From Reclinomonas americana ATCC 50394 (lineage: Eukaryota; Jakobida; Jakobea; Jakobida), in the NCBI GenBank assembly GCA_048213135.1, contig PS015382.1:1-30987 (forward strand): DNA of 30,987 nucleotides, given 5' to 3'. The first letter of the stretch is position 1. Every line of letters begins with the position of its first letter. Shown piece after piece: positions 1 to 12,438 of the stretch. The notes under the pieces are model-generated. The model did not search any database. It was not told the DNA's origin and was given only the letters and a program-made list of their open reading frames with translations. Position numbers and translations under genes: made by a program.

Positions 1-3000
1 GTGACAATCACAGAGAGAGAAAGAGAGGAAAAGGAGAATGAACTAATGCACTCATAAACACAGATATAGACATGACACACAAACACCCTCCCACTTTCCC
101 TTTTCCTCCCCCTTCCCCCTCCTCCCCCTCACGCAACAGCACCCGCATCCGGCGCACATCCGTACAAGCACGGCAAATGCTCGGCTTCACCAAAGCACCC
201 GTGGCAATGGTGACCACACGGAAGTGTGACGTGGCACGTGGTGGCCACACGCTCGCGGCAATACTCCGACTCACACACGCTGGCCATGGAGGGCGCTGGC
301 GCTTCGGCAAAGGTGTAGCCGGCCGGCAACTCCGCATCGCAGAAACGGCACGTGCGTGTGCCAGTCTCCACCACGTCGCGGATCTCGAGCACTGCCTTGA
401 ACGACGCAGCATCGAGCATGCACAGGACCTCGGCGTGCGCCGTTGGCAAGTAGCGGAGGCGAATGCCACCGACACGGTACTCGANNNNNNNNNNNNNNNN
501 NNNNNNNNNNNNNNNNNNNNNNNNNNNNNNNNNNNNNNNNNNNNNNNNNNNNNNNNNNNNNNNNNNNNNNNNNNNNNNNNNNNNNNNNNNNNNNNNNNNN
601 NNNNNNNNNNNNNNNNNNNNNNNNNNNNNNNNNNNNNNNNNNNNNNNNNNNNNNNNNNNNNNNNNNNNNNNNNNNNNNNNNNNNNNNNNNNNNNNNNNNN
701 NNNNNNNNGGGTGGCAGGGCCTGCGGCGCTGGCCGAACCCGCGGCGCTGGCCGCTTGCAGACGCCGAGTGAGGCGCTCGCGGAGCGACGATGGCAACCCT
801 GCAGGCCGAGTGAGAGTCCAGCAGTAATGCAGCAAGTTTTCCATTTTCCCTTCTAGAACGCAACCAGGCAACATGAGTCCACTGAGACCGGCCCACAATG
901 CCGGGGACGACTCGGGCGAGGCTTCGACCGGCGAAGCGTCGCACAAGACGGGAACTGCCGACAACGCGGCCATCATAAAGTCGACAAAGGCGTCGGCCCA
1001 AATCTCCGAACGACCGAGAATGTCGACAAGCAGGCGGGCAATCTGCAGATGGGGGGGGAAAATGAGCAGCTGTTCTCTCTTCTCCCCTCCCTCTCTTGTT
1101 GCTCACCTCCTGCACAATGTCACGCGGAATAGAGGCTGTCATGCACAGCGAGGCTGCGCTACGCAGCATCGTGCATCTGTGATATCACGATGAGCGTCGA
1201 GGGACATGACAAGCACAATAAAAAACAACAAGGCGACGGACCGTGAGCCCGACGACAGCGGTCGCTGGTCACGAATTTCGCACACGACTGCTCGCGCCAT
1301 GGACAGCAGGAAGAACTCCATCACGGTGGAGGCGTCGACTGTGACCATCGAAGAGGTGATTCACATGACGACGGGGCAGCAGCATCAGCAGCACTTTCGA
1401 CACAAACTCACCAGCGTCACGCGCCGACGGAGGGTACAGCGAGCGCAGCGCCTTCACCACGTCGTGGGGCGAGCTCCACAGCATCGCTCGCCGCAGCACA
1501 TTCAGCGTGCTGCGCTGCACACGCGCGGTGTTGCTGCCGACCAGCGTCTCCAGCAGCGTCTGAATGCTCAAGGCCTGCGGCAGCAGCTTCTTGCCAGCGG
1601 CAGTGGCGCTCAACAGCTGCAGCACGCTGACGAGCTGGAACAGTGACGAGTCATCGCTCTCCAGCAGCGGTTGCAATTGCAGTGCACTGTACACACACAC
1701 AGATGGGAGCAGGCGGGTGTCAACCATCACAATAATGACACAAGTGTAGCAGCCAGCGACGTGAAGCGGGAAATCGCAACTGCAAATCGTCGGCAACGTT
1801 CGACAGTGCATCACTCTCGTCGTTCAACACAATGCCCTTGGTGGCCATGGCCGCACGACGCGCTTCCTGCATCCATTGTGAGCACACATGTTATCCCACT
1901 GCCTGTCCCGCAAGCGACGAACCTGCGCCTTGATACGCATGCGCACGAAATTCTCTTGCTCCAGCAGCGAGTACGCCGCACTGTCCTTGTACTGCGAAGC
2001 GCGCATCTGTTCGTACGAGACGTGGATCGGGAAGCCCGACTCGTCACCAAGCTGAACGGCCCACTCAAAGTACTGCTCGTTCACAGAGTCCTCCATGAGT
2101 CCCTCGCGGATGCACAGCTGGAAGCCCTGGTCCAGCGCCGACAACACAGTCGGGTACACGTCCTCCAGTGAGACGGCCGACGCATCTACACGATTGACAC
2201 ATGTTTGGTAAGTCGACAAACTTAGGGAGTCGTACGCATAAACACAAGAGAGAGAGAGAGAGAGCAACACAATCACAGAAAGAAAACACTCACTAACATG
2301 CACAGAGAGAGGAAAGAGAAGTGAAAAGAGGGCAAGAGAGAAACACAGAGAGAAAGAGAGCGCGCAATGCATTTACAGAAAGAGACAGAAAGGCACACAC
2401 ACAGAAAGAGAAGAGAACAGAAGCAGAGAGAGAGCAAGACATTCGCAAACAGAGACTGCAAGATACAAACACACACGCATACTATCTTTCCCTCTCTTCC
2501 TTTCTCTCTCCTTTACACGCACGCTGTCCCCCTCTCTCGCACACACACACACATCTATCTCTAATCTAAACGCACACTATCCCCCCTCTCTCACACACAC
2601 GCACATACACCATCTCTCTCATTCTCACTCTCTCCCTCTCCATCTCTCCGTTTCCCTCTCTCCCTTCTCCCTCTCCCCCTCTCCCTCTATTTCCTTTTCT
2701 CTCTCCCTCTGTCCCTCTCCCTCTCTCCTTCCCCTCCCTCTCCCTTTCCCTCCTTCTCCCTCTCCCTCTCCCTCTTCCATCTCACCAGCCTGGCCATGTT
2801 CTGCGGCGTACTTCTGCTTGGCGTAGTGAATAACTTGCGGGATGGTAAAGGCCGACATAGGATTCACGTTGTGATCGAGCGCGCCAAACTTGCGCAGCAC
2901 ACTGCAGTAGCAAAAGAAAAAAAGACAAAGCCATGTTAGAATGTGACAGCACGACTCGTTTTCCACGCGATCAGTCAGCATCGCAACTAGTGAATCATGT

Positions 3001-6000
3001 ACGGCGGGAAACCGCGAGTCACAATACGAGCCACGGCATCACCAATGTCGGCGGCCAGAACCTGGGGCGGCAAGGTTAGTTCTTCNNNNNNNNNNNNNNN
3101 NNNNNNNNNNNNNNNNNNNNNNNNNNNNNNNNNNNNNNNNNNNNNNNNNNNNNNNNNNNNNNNNNNNNNNNNNNNNNNNNNNNNNNNNNNNNNNNNNNNN
3201 NNNNNNNNNNNNNNNNNNNNNNNNNNNNNNNNNNNNNNNNNNNNNNNNNNNNNNNNNNNNNNNNNNNNNNNNNNNNNNNNNNNNNNNNNNNNNNNNNNNN
3301 NNNNNNNNNNNNNNNNNNNNNNNNNNNNNNNNNNNNNNNNNNNNNNNNNNNNNNNNNNNNNNNNNNNNNNNNNNNNNNNNNNNNNNNTTTTCCGCCCGTA
3401 CTCACGCCTGGAGGAGAAGCACGCACCAACTCGGACGGCGTGAACGCCTCGAGCTGCGGTGCCGATTGGAGACTCTCGACACAGCTCGGCGGCAACGGCG
3501 CCTTCTCCGACGTCACCTCGGCATTGGCTGGAACGACAACCTCGCTGCCCGACGCCTCATCGGACGCAGGCACCACCAGTGCCACATCGCCACTGCCACT
3601 CGCCTCGCCACTCGCCTCACCGCCCTCCACAAACAGGCCAGCACCATCATCTCCAAGCGCCATGCGCTCCATCACATCAAAGTCCAGTGGCTCGTCGCTG
3701 ACAATGTCCACCTTCGGAGCAAGCAGAACTGCTGCCGCTGCCACCACCTTTGCGTCCACAGCCGCCCCAACAAGTGCGACACGAAGAGCCGACTCGGTGT
3801 CCACTTCGTAGTCGCGCAACAATTGGGAAGCCGACTGTACAACAGCGGCGATGCTGTGCGTGGCAGTGCGACAGGCATGTCAGCACGAACCGGGAACACA
3901 GACACAGACGCACCCAGATGAATGCACACAAGACCTTGGCTCGTGCAGCAACATGCGGTCAACCAGTTGAAGCAAGAACGGAACAGGCAACTTGGCGTCC
4001 GCTGCAGGAAAACAATGAGACCATCATCACCTCCCNNNNNNNNNNNNNNNNNNNNTCCAAAAAAAAAAGCGACCGACAAGCACGCACCATGCTTGCGAGC
4101 CAGTTCCAGACGAGCACGTGCCTGTCGCATGGGGCGTGAGGGAGCAATACCAGCACAAAGAGGCAAGACATTTCTCACGACTCACCCGCTTCTCGTTGCC
4201 ATTGTAGCGCTGCAGCGCAAAGCGCACATCGGCTGCTGAACAGAACTCAAAGTCCTGATGCATGGCCTCCACTCGCTTGCCGAGCTGTGCCTCCGCGCTC
4301 TGCGACACAACTGGCGTTACACGGCGCTGGTCGTCGTGCTTCACACAAAGAGCGCACAGCCTCTCACCAAGTTGATGCTGGTTTCCACCTTGCCCGACAC
4401 TTCGTCGACAACCACCACACCGTGTACCTTGTCGCGCAACTGCTTGAGGACGAGTTCGAACACCAGCCGCTGCGTCGCACGTGCGCGACGTGCGCGCGTA
4501 GAGCTGCGCTCCGCAAACTGATCACGCTCTGCGCCGCCCCAATCTTTTTTCTTAGCCACGTTTCGATCTCCCATGCGTGGCATGTAGGCGATACGCACCG
4601 TGCGCCGGACTCGCGTGATGATCGGCCTTGTCCAGGAATTCGTCCTCGCTGGGCATCGCAGCGAGAAGCACCTCCAGATCGTGCAGTGACACAGAGCCAC
4701 CCGACTGCTTCAGCAGGCGGCTGACCAAGAAGGTGAACACGTCAAAGGCACCAGCGCGGATTTCTCTGCGTGACGCACGGTGAGCAGAAAACACACACAG
4801 TGGCAATATATCTCTTGCCCTCCCGCACACAAAACTGGCGCTCGCGATCGCTGATAGGACGAAGTTGTACCGTGGTACGCTTCATGCGCAGAACGGCCAC
4901 CTGGCGCACGGCCACACTGTTACTGTAGTAACGGGAACTACCATGGACGATGTACTCCACGGGGGCCTCGGTGACCTCCCGATCTGCAGGATACGCTGGC
5001 AGCGGAACGCGCAGCCAGCCGTCGGCCGTGTGCCCGCAGATCAACTGGCGCGTGCTCTCTGCATGCTTGCAGTACGAGTTGTGCAGGTTCTGTGCACGCA
5101 CGTGAGTGAGTCGATAAGCAACAGAGCCATTCACCGCGCAAGCACGCAACATACGGCTCATCGGCAGCAGCCGAAAACAGCATGGCAATCTCCACCGCAT
5201 CCTTCTGGATGACCGGCTTCAGCTGGAACGTGATGCCCGTGCTTATGTTTTGTACAAGCGTGCTAGTGGACGGCTGCGACACAATCGGGTGTGAAATACG
5301 GGACAGAAAATGAGAAGAGACAGTGACATCAGCAAGCACGCAACATCCTTGTCGAACAAGAACTCGGCATTCTCGATCGCCGCCCCGGCACTATTCACCT
5401 CGTACTCTTCACCGTGCTTCGCAAAGAATGTCGAGCCGAGGATGGCCTCGGCAGTGACGGCCTGCGGACCTTCCGGCGACAACGGCAGGCTCATGAGCAC
5501 GTGGAGTGCGGGGAGCACACCGGAGCGATTGAAAATGTCGTAGTCGCGTGCACGCAGTGGCATGCGCAGCAGCGACAGGGCCAGCATGCTCAGCGAATGC
5601 GACAGGGCTTGGGTGGACTGGAGCGCGTCCGCCGTCGCCGTCAACACTCGTCCAAACTGCGTCTCGCAAGTCTCCGCAACATCCACACAGCAGCTGCTCA
5701 GATCAGACAAGAAGTGCTTGCACAGCGACTCCTCTGCACACAAAAGAGTCAGTGAATCCACGCATACATCGGCGAAATTCGCTCCCCAACATGCACGCAC
5801 CAGCATTTGCGGCGGTAAACTTGGCCGACAACGCACTCGACAACTGGAACAGGGCGTCGTGGAACACCTCCGCATCGTGCGATGCGTCCGTGAGTACGGC
5901 AGCAAAAATGGAGAGAGCCTGCGCACGGCTGGCTCCGCGCTCCAGGCGGCGCAGCAGACCCGGCAACATGCGCTGAACCATCAACGGCACACACGCAACC

Positions 6001-9000
6001 AGGCAGTCGCGAACGTCTTCCAGCGTGGCCTTCGCACCCTTGGACACAGCATGGTTGATGATCTTGGCAAACGGGTGCAGCTCAGCGCGGAGAGCCTCAT
6101 CTCGCGCCTGCCGCGCCTCCTCTTCCTCCCGCGCGGCGGCAGCAGCACGCTGTTCAGCATCCTCTCGGCCACCAGCAGCAGCACCACCACGGCCACGGCC
6201 ACGACCACCAGCACCACGCGCTGCAGCACGCTGCCGGCGACCCTCCCGTGCACGCGGACCACGAGCGCGCGGTGCAGCCTCCGGCAGCTCCAGATCGTTC
6301 AGATCGCCGAACGGAGCCCACGCAAGCTCGGCGTCGAGGGCCTCCATNNNNNNNNNNNNNNNNNNNNCTCCTCCACCTCGACCAGACCCGGCAGCTCTCC
6401 GAGCAGCTCCGCCGCCGACAACTCTTCCGCCTCATCACTCGGCGCGGCCTCGTCAACGTCGGATTCCGCCTCTGCTGCCACCTCCTTGGGCTGCGGGAAA
6501 AGGTCGTCGCGCTCATCACCAAACAGACCACGTCTCCAGAAATCGACACCGTAAATCGGCGTCGACAGGTACACCAGCAGCGCACTCATGAACTTGTGCA
6601 CGTCGCGAGCGAGTTCCGCAATCGCCACCGGATTCAGACCCGGGCGTGCACGGCCGTCTATTCACGCAAAGCAAGTCAAAGGGGGCGACAAAGAAGCAGC
6701 AGAGGAAATCGGGTACGGAACCGCCAGAGAGCTGGCTGAGCGTGCGACCCAAGAACTCGCCACCATCGACGGCACGCGCCGCCGGCGTCTCATGGGAACG
6801 CGAGCGAGTGAGCAGCACCTCGGCAGTGGCGGCTGCCGGGGAACGCAGGCCAGGAGTGCGGGGCTGGAACACATCAGCGCCCGTGAACTGCACCTGCGGC
6901 GTGGCGGGACTCTTCAGGTCCCATCCGCCACCGTACACGAGGCCTTCGTGCGGGTTCATGCCCGACAGGCGTTCTCCGTGATCGAACATGGCGGCGACTT
7001 CGTCTGCTTGTGTTGTGAGCAGCAGCACTTCTCCGAGCATCATCATTTTGAGACACGACGCAACTCTCGTCCTTGCCCGGCCACGCCATGAAAAGCGATG
7101 CCAGGTTCAGCTTGAGAAGCACACGAATGCAAATCTCCGTCACCACGCCGGCATAGGCGGCGGCCACTTCCGACGCTGCGCACGGCGTGAGACGAGGTGA
7201 CGGGGAAGGGCAACACACAAACACACACACACCCTCGCCAGCTGCGTCCTCCTTCTTGAAAAAGGCGTTGGCACGACGAAGCACCCAGCTTCGCAGACGC
7301 TGTGCGCTGCGGCGTTGCAGTGCCAGGGACACGGCAGTGCGCGCCACAGCAGTCGGCAGCGCCGCGACATCACCCTGCGCCTCGACCAGCTGGAACTCGC
7401 GCGACAGCAACTCCAGCGCGTGCGACAGGCAGCGACCACCCGGGTACAACTTCAGCGACACGGCAAAGGCCGTGCGCGACACGTCGTCGAGAATGCGCTC
7501 GGTTGACGTCGGAAGCGCGTGCATCGGCTCCTCTGGAGCCTCCTGCGCAGCACCATCGGCCGACCCAGCAGCAGCAGCGGAGGCGGCGGCAAATGGATTC
7601 TGCGCACACAACGGTGTGAGACATGAGCAATACGAGTGTGCGCGTGTGTTTTTGCGTGAACGCAACCGACACAGAGGCACCCGCGGACACAGACGGCGAC
7701 AAAAAGGCCGGAGTCGCCGGCACATTGGTGTCCTCCACTTGCACCAAATCCAGCAGGTGCAAGAGGCGAGCACCGTCGGATTCGCCCGCGCGTACCGAGC
7801 CCGGCATGCACTGCACGCAGTGATCGCGTGAGCCGGGAGCGCATCTCGTCAACATGCACATGAACACAGGATGGTACTCACCAGATCGGTGAACAGATCA
7901 CGCTCCGCCGACTTGAGGTTGCTGCCAATGGGAAGCTGCAGCGTTTTTTGTGTGTGGCGATAAGTGCATGTGTCGAACCTCTATCGAAAGAACAGCCGAG
8001 TGACTCACCTGACGCTCAACCACAGCGTCGACGCACAGATCAAAGAATGACACCTCACTCGGCACATCAGACGCCGACACAAGGCCAGTGCCGCGGAGCA
8101 CGTCAAAGTCGATGCCACCCTGCATGAGGTCCGTGTCGAGCATGCGCTGGTACTGCGTCTCCACCGGCAGCAGCGACGGACCGTGGAAGAGCTGCAAACA
8201 GCGCTGTCAGCCACCAAAAAAACTCACAATCATTAGAAACGAAATGCGCACCCGTCTCGCAAGCACCACCGACGTGTGTGCCGTGCTGCTGTGCAGGCGG
8301 GAGACAACGGTCTCGCCAGAGGCCGGCAAGTAGCCGGTGACAGCAACTCGGAAACCCCAGCGCGACTCGGGAGTGTCGCCCACGCCGTGCTCGGCGCCCG
8401 GAGCCACCGTAAAGTTGACGTAGACGGTGTCGCCCGGGATGATGAGACTGCGGTCCAGCAAGTCGATGCTGCCGAAACCAGCCGCGCGACCGCCACAGTA
8501 CGTCTGGTGCATGGGCGTGCAGTACGCGCGCATCGGATCGGCGGCCTCACCGCTGGCCGGTCGCGGCGCCGGGGCGCTGAATTCGAGCGTGTCGCCGAGC
8601 GCAGCCGTGCATGTGCGCGGATCCAACTGCAGGCGCAGGAACTGTGCGCCGGGAATGCTGACCTCGAACGACTTGCAGTAGACGGCAGGGTACGGGTGCG
8701 GCGACTCGACCACCACCGTGCGCTCTTGCGCCGTCTGTGCTGGCACTGCGCGGCTCGACTCGCCACCACCGCTGCTGCTGCCGCTCGACACAAACTCGCG
8801 CACCACCGGCTGCAACACCGCCAGCGCGTGACGAATCTCGTGAATGGTCGCCAAAAACGTGGTCAGCTCGTGTCGTTGTGCGGCGCTGTGCATGCTCGGA
8901 AAATAAGCACACTTGCGCCACGTAGGCAACGAGGTCTGTGTGTGCACGCAACAAGGCTTCCACCGGGTCCGCGTCGGTCACACCGGCGTCCTTGTCGGTG

Positions 9001-9888
9001 CGCTCCATCTCCGCAAACACCGCCAGCACCAGCGGGAGCGCCTTGCTGAGCAGTGCCGACGACTCAGTGTACGCCAAGATGCGCGCAATCGGCAGCTGAC
9101 CCGCCTGGAAGAGATCCACCACGCGACGCAGCAGCGACGCACAGAGACGTGCCAGCGTGTAGCACGCGGCATGTGCCTCAGTACGGTGCTCCTTCGACTT
9201 GACGCCACAAATGTGAGGAACAATCATCATCATTACACAAATGTCGCGCACCACCACCCACGTACCTCGGAGTAGCCCTGCAGAATGACGCGTGCCACAC
9301 GCAGCGCCAAGCCCATCTCCACATTCTCCAGCACGGTGGCACGCATGTCGAGACGCGCCGCAATCACCGCATCATGCAACGAGGCCACCTCCGCCGCCAA
9401 ATCCTGCAGGCTCATGCCCACCCAGTCGATCCGCACGAGCGGGGTGTCGCGGTTACGGCGATGCTTGTTCTCGTGGCGGTCGCGATTCTGCGACTTGCTG
9501 TAGCCGCGGTAGCACGGCGGGTACCGGCACATGTAGCGACTCGGAGGCTCCAGCGAGCCCGACGCCGCCGCCAGCAGCCTGCTGCACGCCTCACGCACCG
9601 CAAAGCCGCGCATGTCATCCTCCGCAGACAGACGCGACACGTACGCATTGTCAACCACTCGACGTGTCTCATACGCTGCGCAGATGATGACAGATGATGA
9701 GCCTTGATTTGGATGCATGCATGTACACACACAATGCACTCTCTCTGTGTGTTTCTCTCACCGCTCAGTGGGCGCAGAGGGTTTATGGGGTGCGGAGCAA
9801 GAAGCTCCGCGTATTGACGGCGTTGCTCGTCGGTGACATGCAGCGGAATATCTAGCAATTGCGACAACACCTCTGTCAACGACGCCAT
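1..9888 (-). CDS. Giant E3 ubiquitin-ligase-like protein, N-terminal part
   Basis: Starts at ATG 9888 and runs off the left edge. Exons: 9762-9888, 9266-9675, 8911-9197, 8252-8885, 8009-8191, 7882-7935, 7667-7810, 7233-7599, 7065-7175, 6722-7003, 5801-6657 (holds a 20-N gap), 5345-5733, 5151-5273, 4797-5089, 4599-4765, 4368-4567, 4186-4299, 4088-4121, 3935-4001, 3406-3853, gap, 2988-~3085, 2786-2901, 1923-2185, 1781-1866, 1412-1686, 1242-1338, 1107-1176, 865-1042, ~709-798, gap, ~138-484. About 2,300 residues are visible. Near 8330-8740 is a CUB-like domain opening with ESPHPYP and containing IIPGDTVYVNF, as in ZZEF1-like proteins. Middle regions look helical, armadillo-like. At 150-320 a Cys/His cluster (CRFC, then CGHHCHGCFGE, HLPCLYGC) resembles the block before the RING of MYCBP2/highwire ligases. 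The RING itself would lie beyond the window. Family placement is inference; a single gene is well supported by closing phases. Confidence 0.62.
485..708. other. Assembly gap, 224 N
   Basis: The gap lies inside the giant ligase-like gene. The reading frames on the two sides differ, so either an intron lies in the gap or the N count is inexact. Confidence 1.
2186..2785 (-). repeat. Long microsatellite-filled intron
   Basis: This intron of the giant ligase-like gene is 600 nt, about nine times the local norm. On the + strand it is almost pure (GA)n, then (CA)n, then (CT)n-rich sequence. It starts GTGAGA at 2785, ends GTGTAG at 2186, and the phase closes between Gly/Asp codons. No conserved element or gene is seen inside. 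Confidence 0.85.
3086..3387. other. Assembly gap, 302 N
   Basis: The gap lies in the giant ligase-like gene. A clear 5' splice site (GTGAGT at 3405) sits just to its right and an open coding frame just to its left, so it holds at least part of an intron and an acceptor. Confidence 1.
4036..4055. other. Assembly gap, 20 N placeholder
   Basis: The gap lies in the intron between exons 4088-4121 and 3935-4001 of the giant ligase-like gene. The true length is unknown and the coding sequence is not affected. Confidence 1.
6348..6367. other. Assembly gap, 20 N placeholder, in an exon
   Basis: The gap is in exon 5801-6657 of the giant ligase-like gene. The flanking frames differ by a non-multiple of three, so 20 cannot be the real length if the exon is continuous; a multiple of three would restore the frame. 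Confidence 1.
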
Positions 9889-10059
9889 GACACCTTACAC
9901 ACACGCACACAGAGAGAGAAAGGTAGCAGGAGAGAGAAAGCACACACACACACACAAAGGGGGGAAGCGCGGTGGCGTGTGCGTGCCGATAAAAGTGAAA
10001 GTGTGTGTGAATGGGCGGGGGGAGTTGTGACGCGAGAGGACATGTCGACTTCGTTGTGT

Positions 10060-12350
10060 TCATTTTTGGAAGGGGTTGTGCTCCACCAGGTCCTCTTGTA
10101 CGGCCTTGAGTTCGTGGTCGATCTCTCGGGCGTTGCGGTCGACCCACATCCAGATTTCCGTGACACGGCTGCGGTTTTGCTTGTGGTCGCGGTCGACCAG
10201 GCGGCGTCGGAGTGCCTGGAAATTCTCCTCTTCTTGCTTGGCCAACGAGTCATCCTGTACGGAGAGATGTTGAGAATACGTGTGTTGGCCTTTTTTCCCC
10301 CCTCTTGTACACACCTTGTTGCTCAGCAACGAAAGGCGCGCGTCGTGGGCCACCTTGAGAAGTGTTTTCGCCACTTCCTTGTCGCGCAGCAGCTGCTCAA
10401 GGCGCGGTGAGATGCGTCTGCTGTGATGGTAGACGTGACTGCTTCAACGTACCCCAATACCGCGCTCCGACAGGCCGAGTTCCTGCAGCACCTGCTCGCC
10501 CTCCTCGGTCGACGCCTGGTCCATGCCCCACTGCAGCCGCTTCTGCTGCTCCTGATAAAAAGCGTCCTCGTCGGCACGCAGATCCTCAAAGCTACGCGAG
10601 CAGTGAGCGCGCGAATGCAGACAAAGCAAGGGGGCAGGGAGCGCAACTTTCGGCGAATGGCATCGACACACAAGTCACGCGTTTGCTCCATGACGTTGAT
10701 GTACTCGTCAATGACATTCTGCGCGTTGGTGGTGGTGGTGGTGAGTGAGTGATGCGAACGGGTTCATGCAAGGCACAACCATGACTCACCGAGAACTGCT
10801 CGACACGGGTGACCTCCATCTCCAGCAACTTGACCGTCATGGCCTCGTTCTCCTGCTTCAGTCGAATCAGTTTGGCCTCGTCCTCGGCCGGGTCCGACGT
10901 CTGCGCCTTGACCTCCATCAAAATCTGTGACGCGAGAGGGGGGGGGGGGGGCGGTGAGTTGATGGACACAGTGGAGGGGCTGCTGCATCTCCCGCACCTG
11001 TTTCAGTTCGCGCTCAAACGCCTTGATCATGGCCTTGGCGGCGGTGTTCTTCTCCTCGTTGGCCGAGTTGATCACGCTCTCAAAGTCCGCCGTCTCCAAC
11101 TCCTTGTCGTGGTACAAGGTAAACATCTCCTCGGCCAGCGCATGCTTGGTCTCCTCAAACTTGGCGCGGTATCTGTGTGGGAGAGATTTAGCAGACAGTT
11201 TTCGCCTTGATACTGCCACTCGCACACACTGCACACGCAACGCTTCAGTGCACTCGACAAACAGTGTCTCCAGGTCCTTGTAGCGCGGGTCGGCATCTTC
11301 GTCAAACATGTAGCGGAACAGCGTGACAATGCCCGCCATGTTGACTTTCTGTGATGTGGAATGTTGAGCGCCACACTTGCGTCATCATCTCTCCCGCACA
11401 CCCAACGCAACTTCGTACTCGGCCTCCTCCTTGGTCACCTGCTTGGCGCGCTGCCGGTCCTCCTTCTCCGTCTGGTCCTGCTCCTCGAGGTTGAGCACCA
11501 GGTTGATGAAGCGATCGCGCGCCTTTTCGAACTTGGCCCCGTCCACCAGTCGATAGTCGAGGAAGCGCAGCTTTTGCAGGTGCACCAGAATAAAGGCGCT
11601 GCTGTCGGGGTCCTCGCAGAACGGATTGCCCTCCACCACCAGCAAGCGCAAGCGACGGAATCGTCGCAAGTAGGCCAACTGAACGAGAGAGAGACAGTTA
11701 GCAACACATTTGCCCCGTTTGTTGTTTCTCTTGCATACAAACCTCCTGATAGCTGGTCAACTGATTCTTGCCGAGGGAGAGACACTCGAGCTTCTGCAGC
11801 GAGTCCAAGTTCTCCACCTTCTTGATCTGATTCGAGTAGAGAATGAGGTCGGTGAGGTTGACGAGTGCCTCCAGTCCCTCAATCTTCTCAATCTTGTTGA
11901 ACGACAGATCGAGCCACTCCAGCGTGGGGATGCTCGACAGCGCCTCGATCTTGGTGATCTCGTTGTTATCCAGCTGCAGCTTGCGCAGCGCGTGCAAGCC
12001 CACCAGGTTGCTGATGCGATGAATGCCACGAAACGAGAACATCAGGTGCTCAATGTCCTTGATCTCCATCTTCTCCTTTTGCTTCGCCGCCTCCTCCGCC
12101 TTGCGATCGACGCCTGCGCGGAGGGTGTCAGTGAGGCACATCACCACGGGCAGGAGTGCGTGATGGATGAGCACGCACCGAGAACAGCTGCTGCGCTGTC
12201 ACCATCCGTCACCGTCGGCACAAAGATACACTTCATAATGAGGTCCTCGTCAATGACTGCGTATTGTGGTCGCGAGCCACTCCCGCCTGCGCCTCCCGCC
12301 ACCACGACAGCGCCTCCACCAACGCCACTGGGCCCAGCTGCTGACGCCAT
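10060..12350 (-). CDS. DRC3: Dynein regulatory complex subunit 3 (DRC3/LRRC48)
   Basis: Part of the nexin-dynein regulatory complex, which links and regulates inner dynein arms in motile cilia. Ten exons: 12179-12350, 11743-12113, 11412-11678, 11242-11348, 11172-10998, 10790-10924, 10648-10718, 10453-10591, 10315-10392, 10060-10254, about 569 residues (human ~523). After a Gly/Ala-rich N-terminus, SDS22-type leucine-rich repeats run from about residue 80 to 180 (LDLSFNKIEKIEGLEAL, LILYSNQIKKVENL), followed by an LRR cap (NPFCEDP, LRFLDYRLVD). The C-terminal half is charged coiled coil. The segment FRYMFDEDADPRYKDL corresponds to the DSMYAED region of animal DRC3. An upstream in-frame ATG at 12380 is possible; 12350 is preferred because it leaves more promoter space to ALG6. 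It lies 170 bp upstream of the ligase-like gene on the same strand. Confidence 0.93.
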
Positions 12351-12438
12351 TTGCTCTCTCTCTCGTACGATGAGGGACAATCACGGTTAAACGACCTGCG
12401 GGTGACGTCATCGATTGACGCATTGTGCGAGAGAGGAG
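12351..12438. promoter_or_regulatory. Putative bidirectional promoter, DRC3/ALG6
   Basis: Only 88 bp separate the two divergent start codons, so both promoters and 5' UTRs must share this interval. No TATA box is seen. Inferred from position only. Confidence 0.5.

Noticed and set aside
1206-1646. Plus-strand ORF of 146 codons opposite the ligase-like gene
   Set aside because: It lies antisense to exons whose phases close and whose protein looks real. Its Gln/Arg/His-rich composition is typical of an antisense shadow of GC-rich coding DNA.
5562-6554. Plus-strand ORF of 330 codons
   Set aside because: It runs through the 20-N gap and is the mirror of a well-supported minus-strand exon. Low-complexity Ser/Arg/Ala sequence with no motif.
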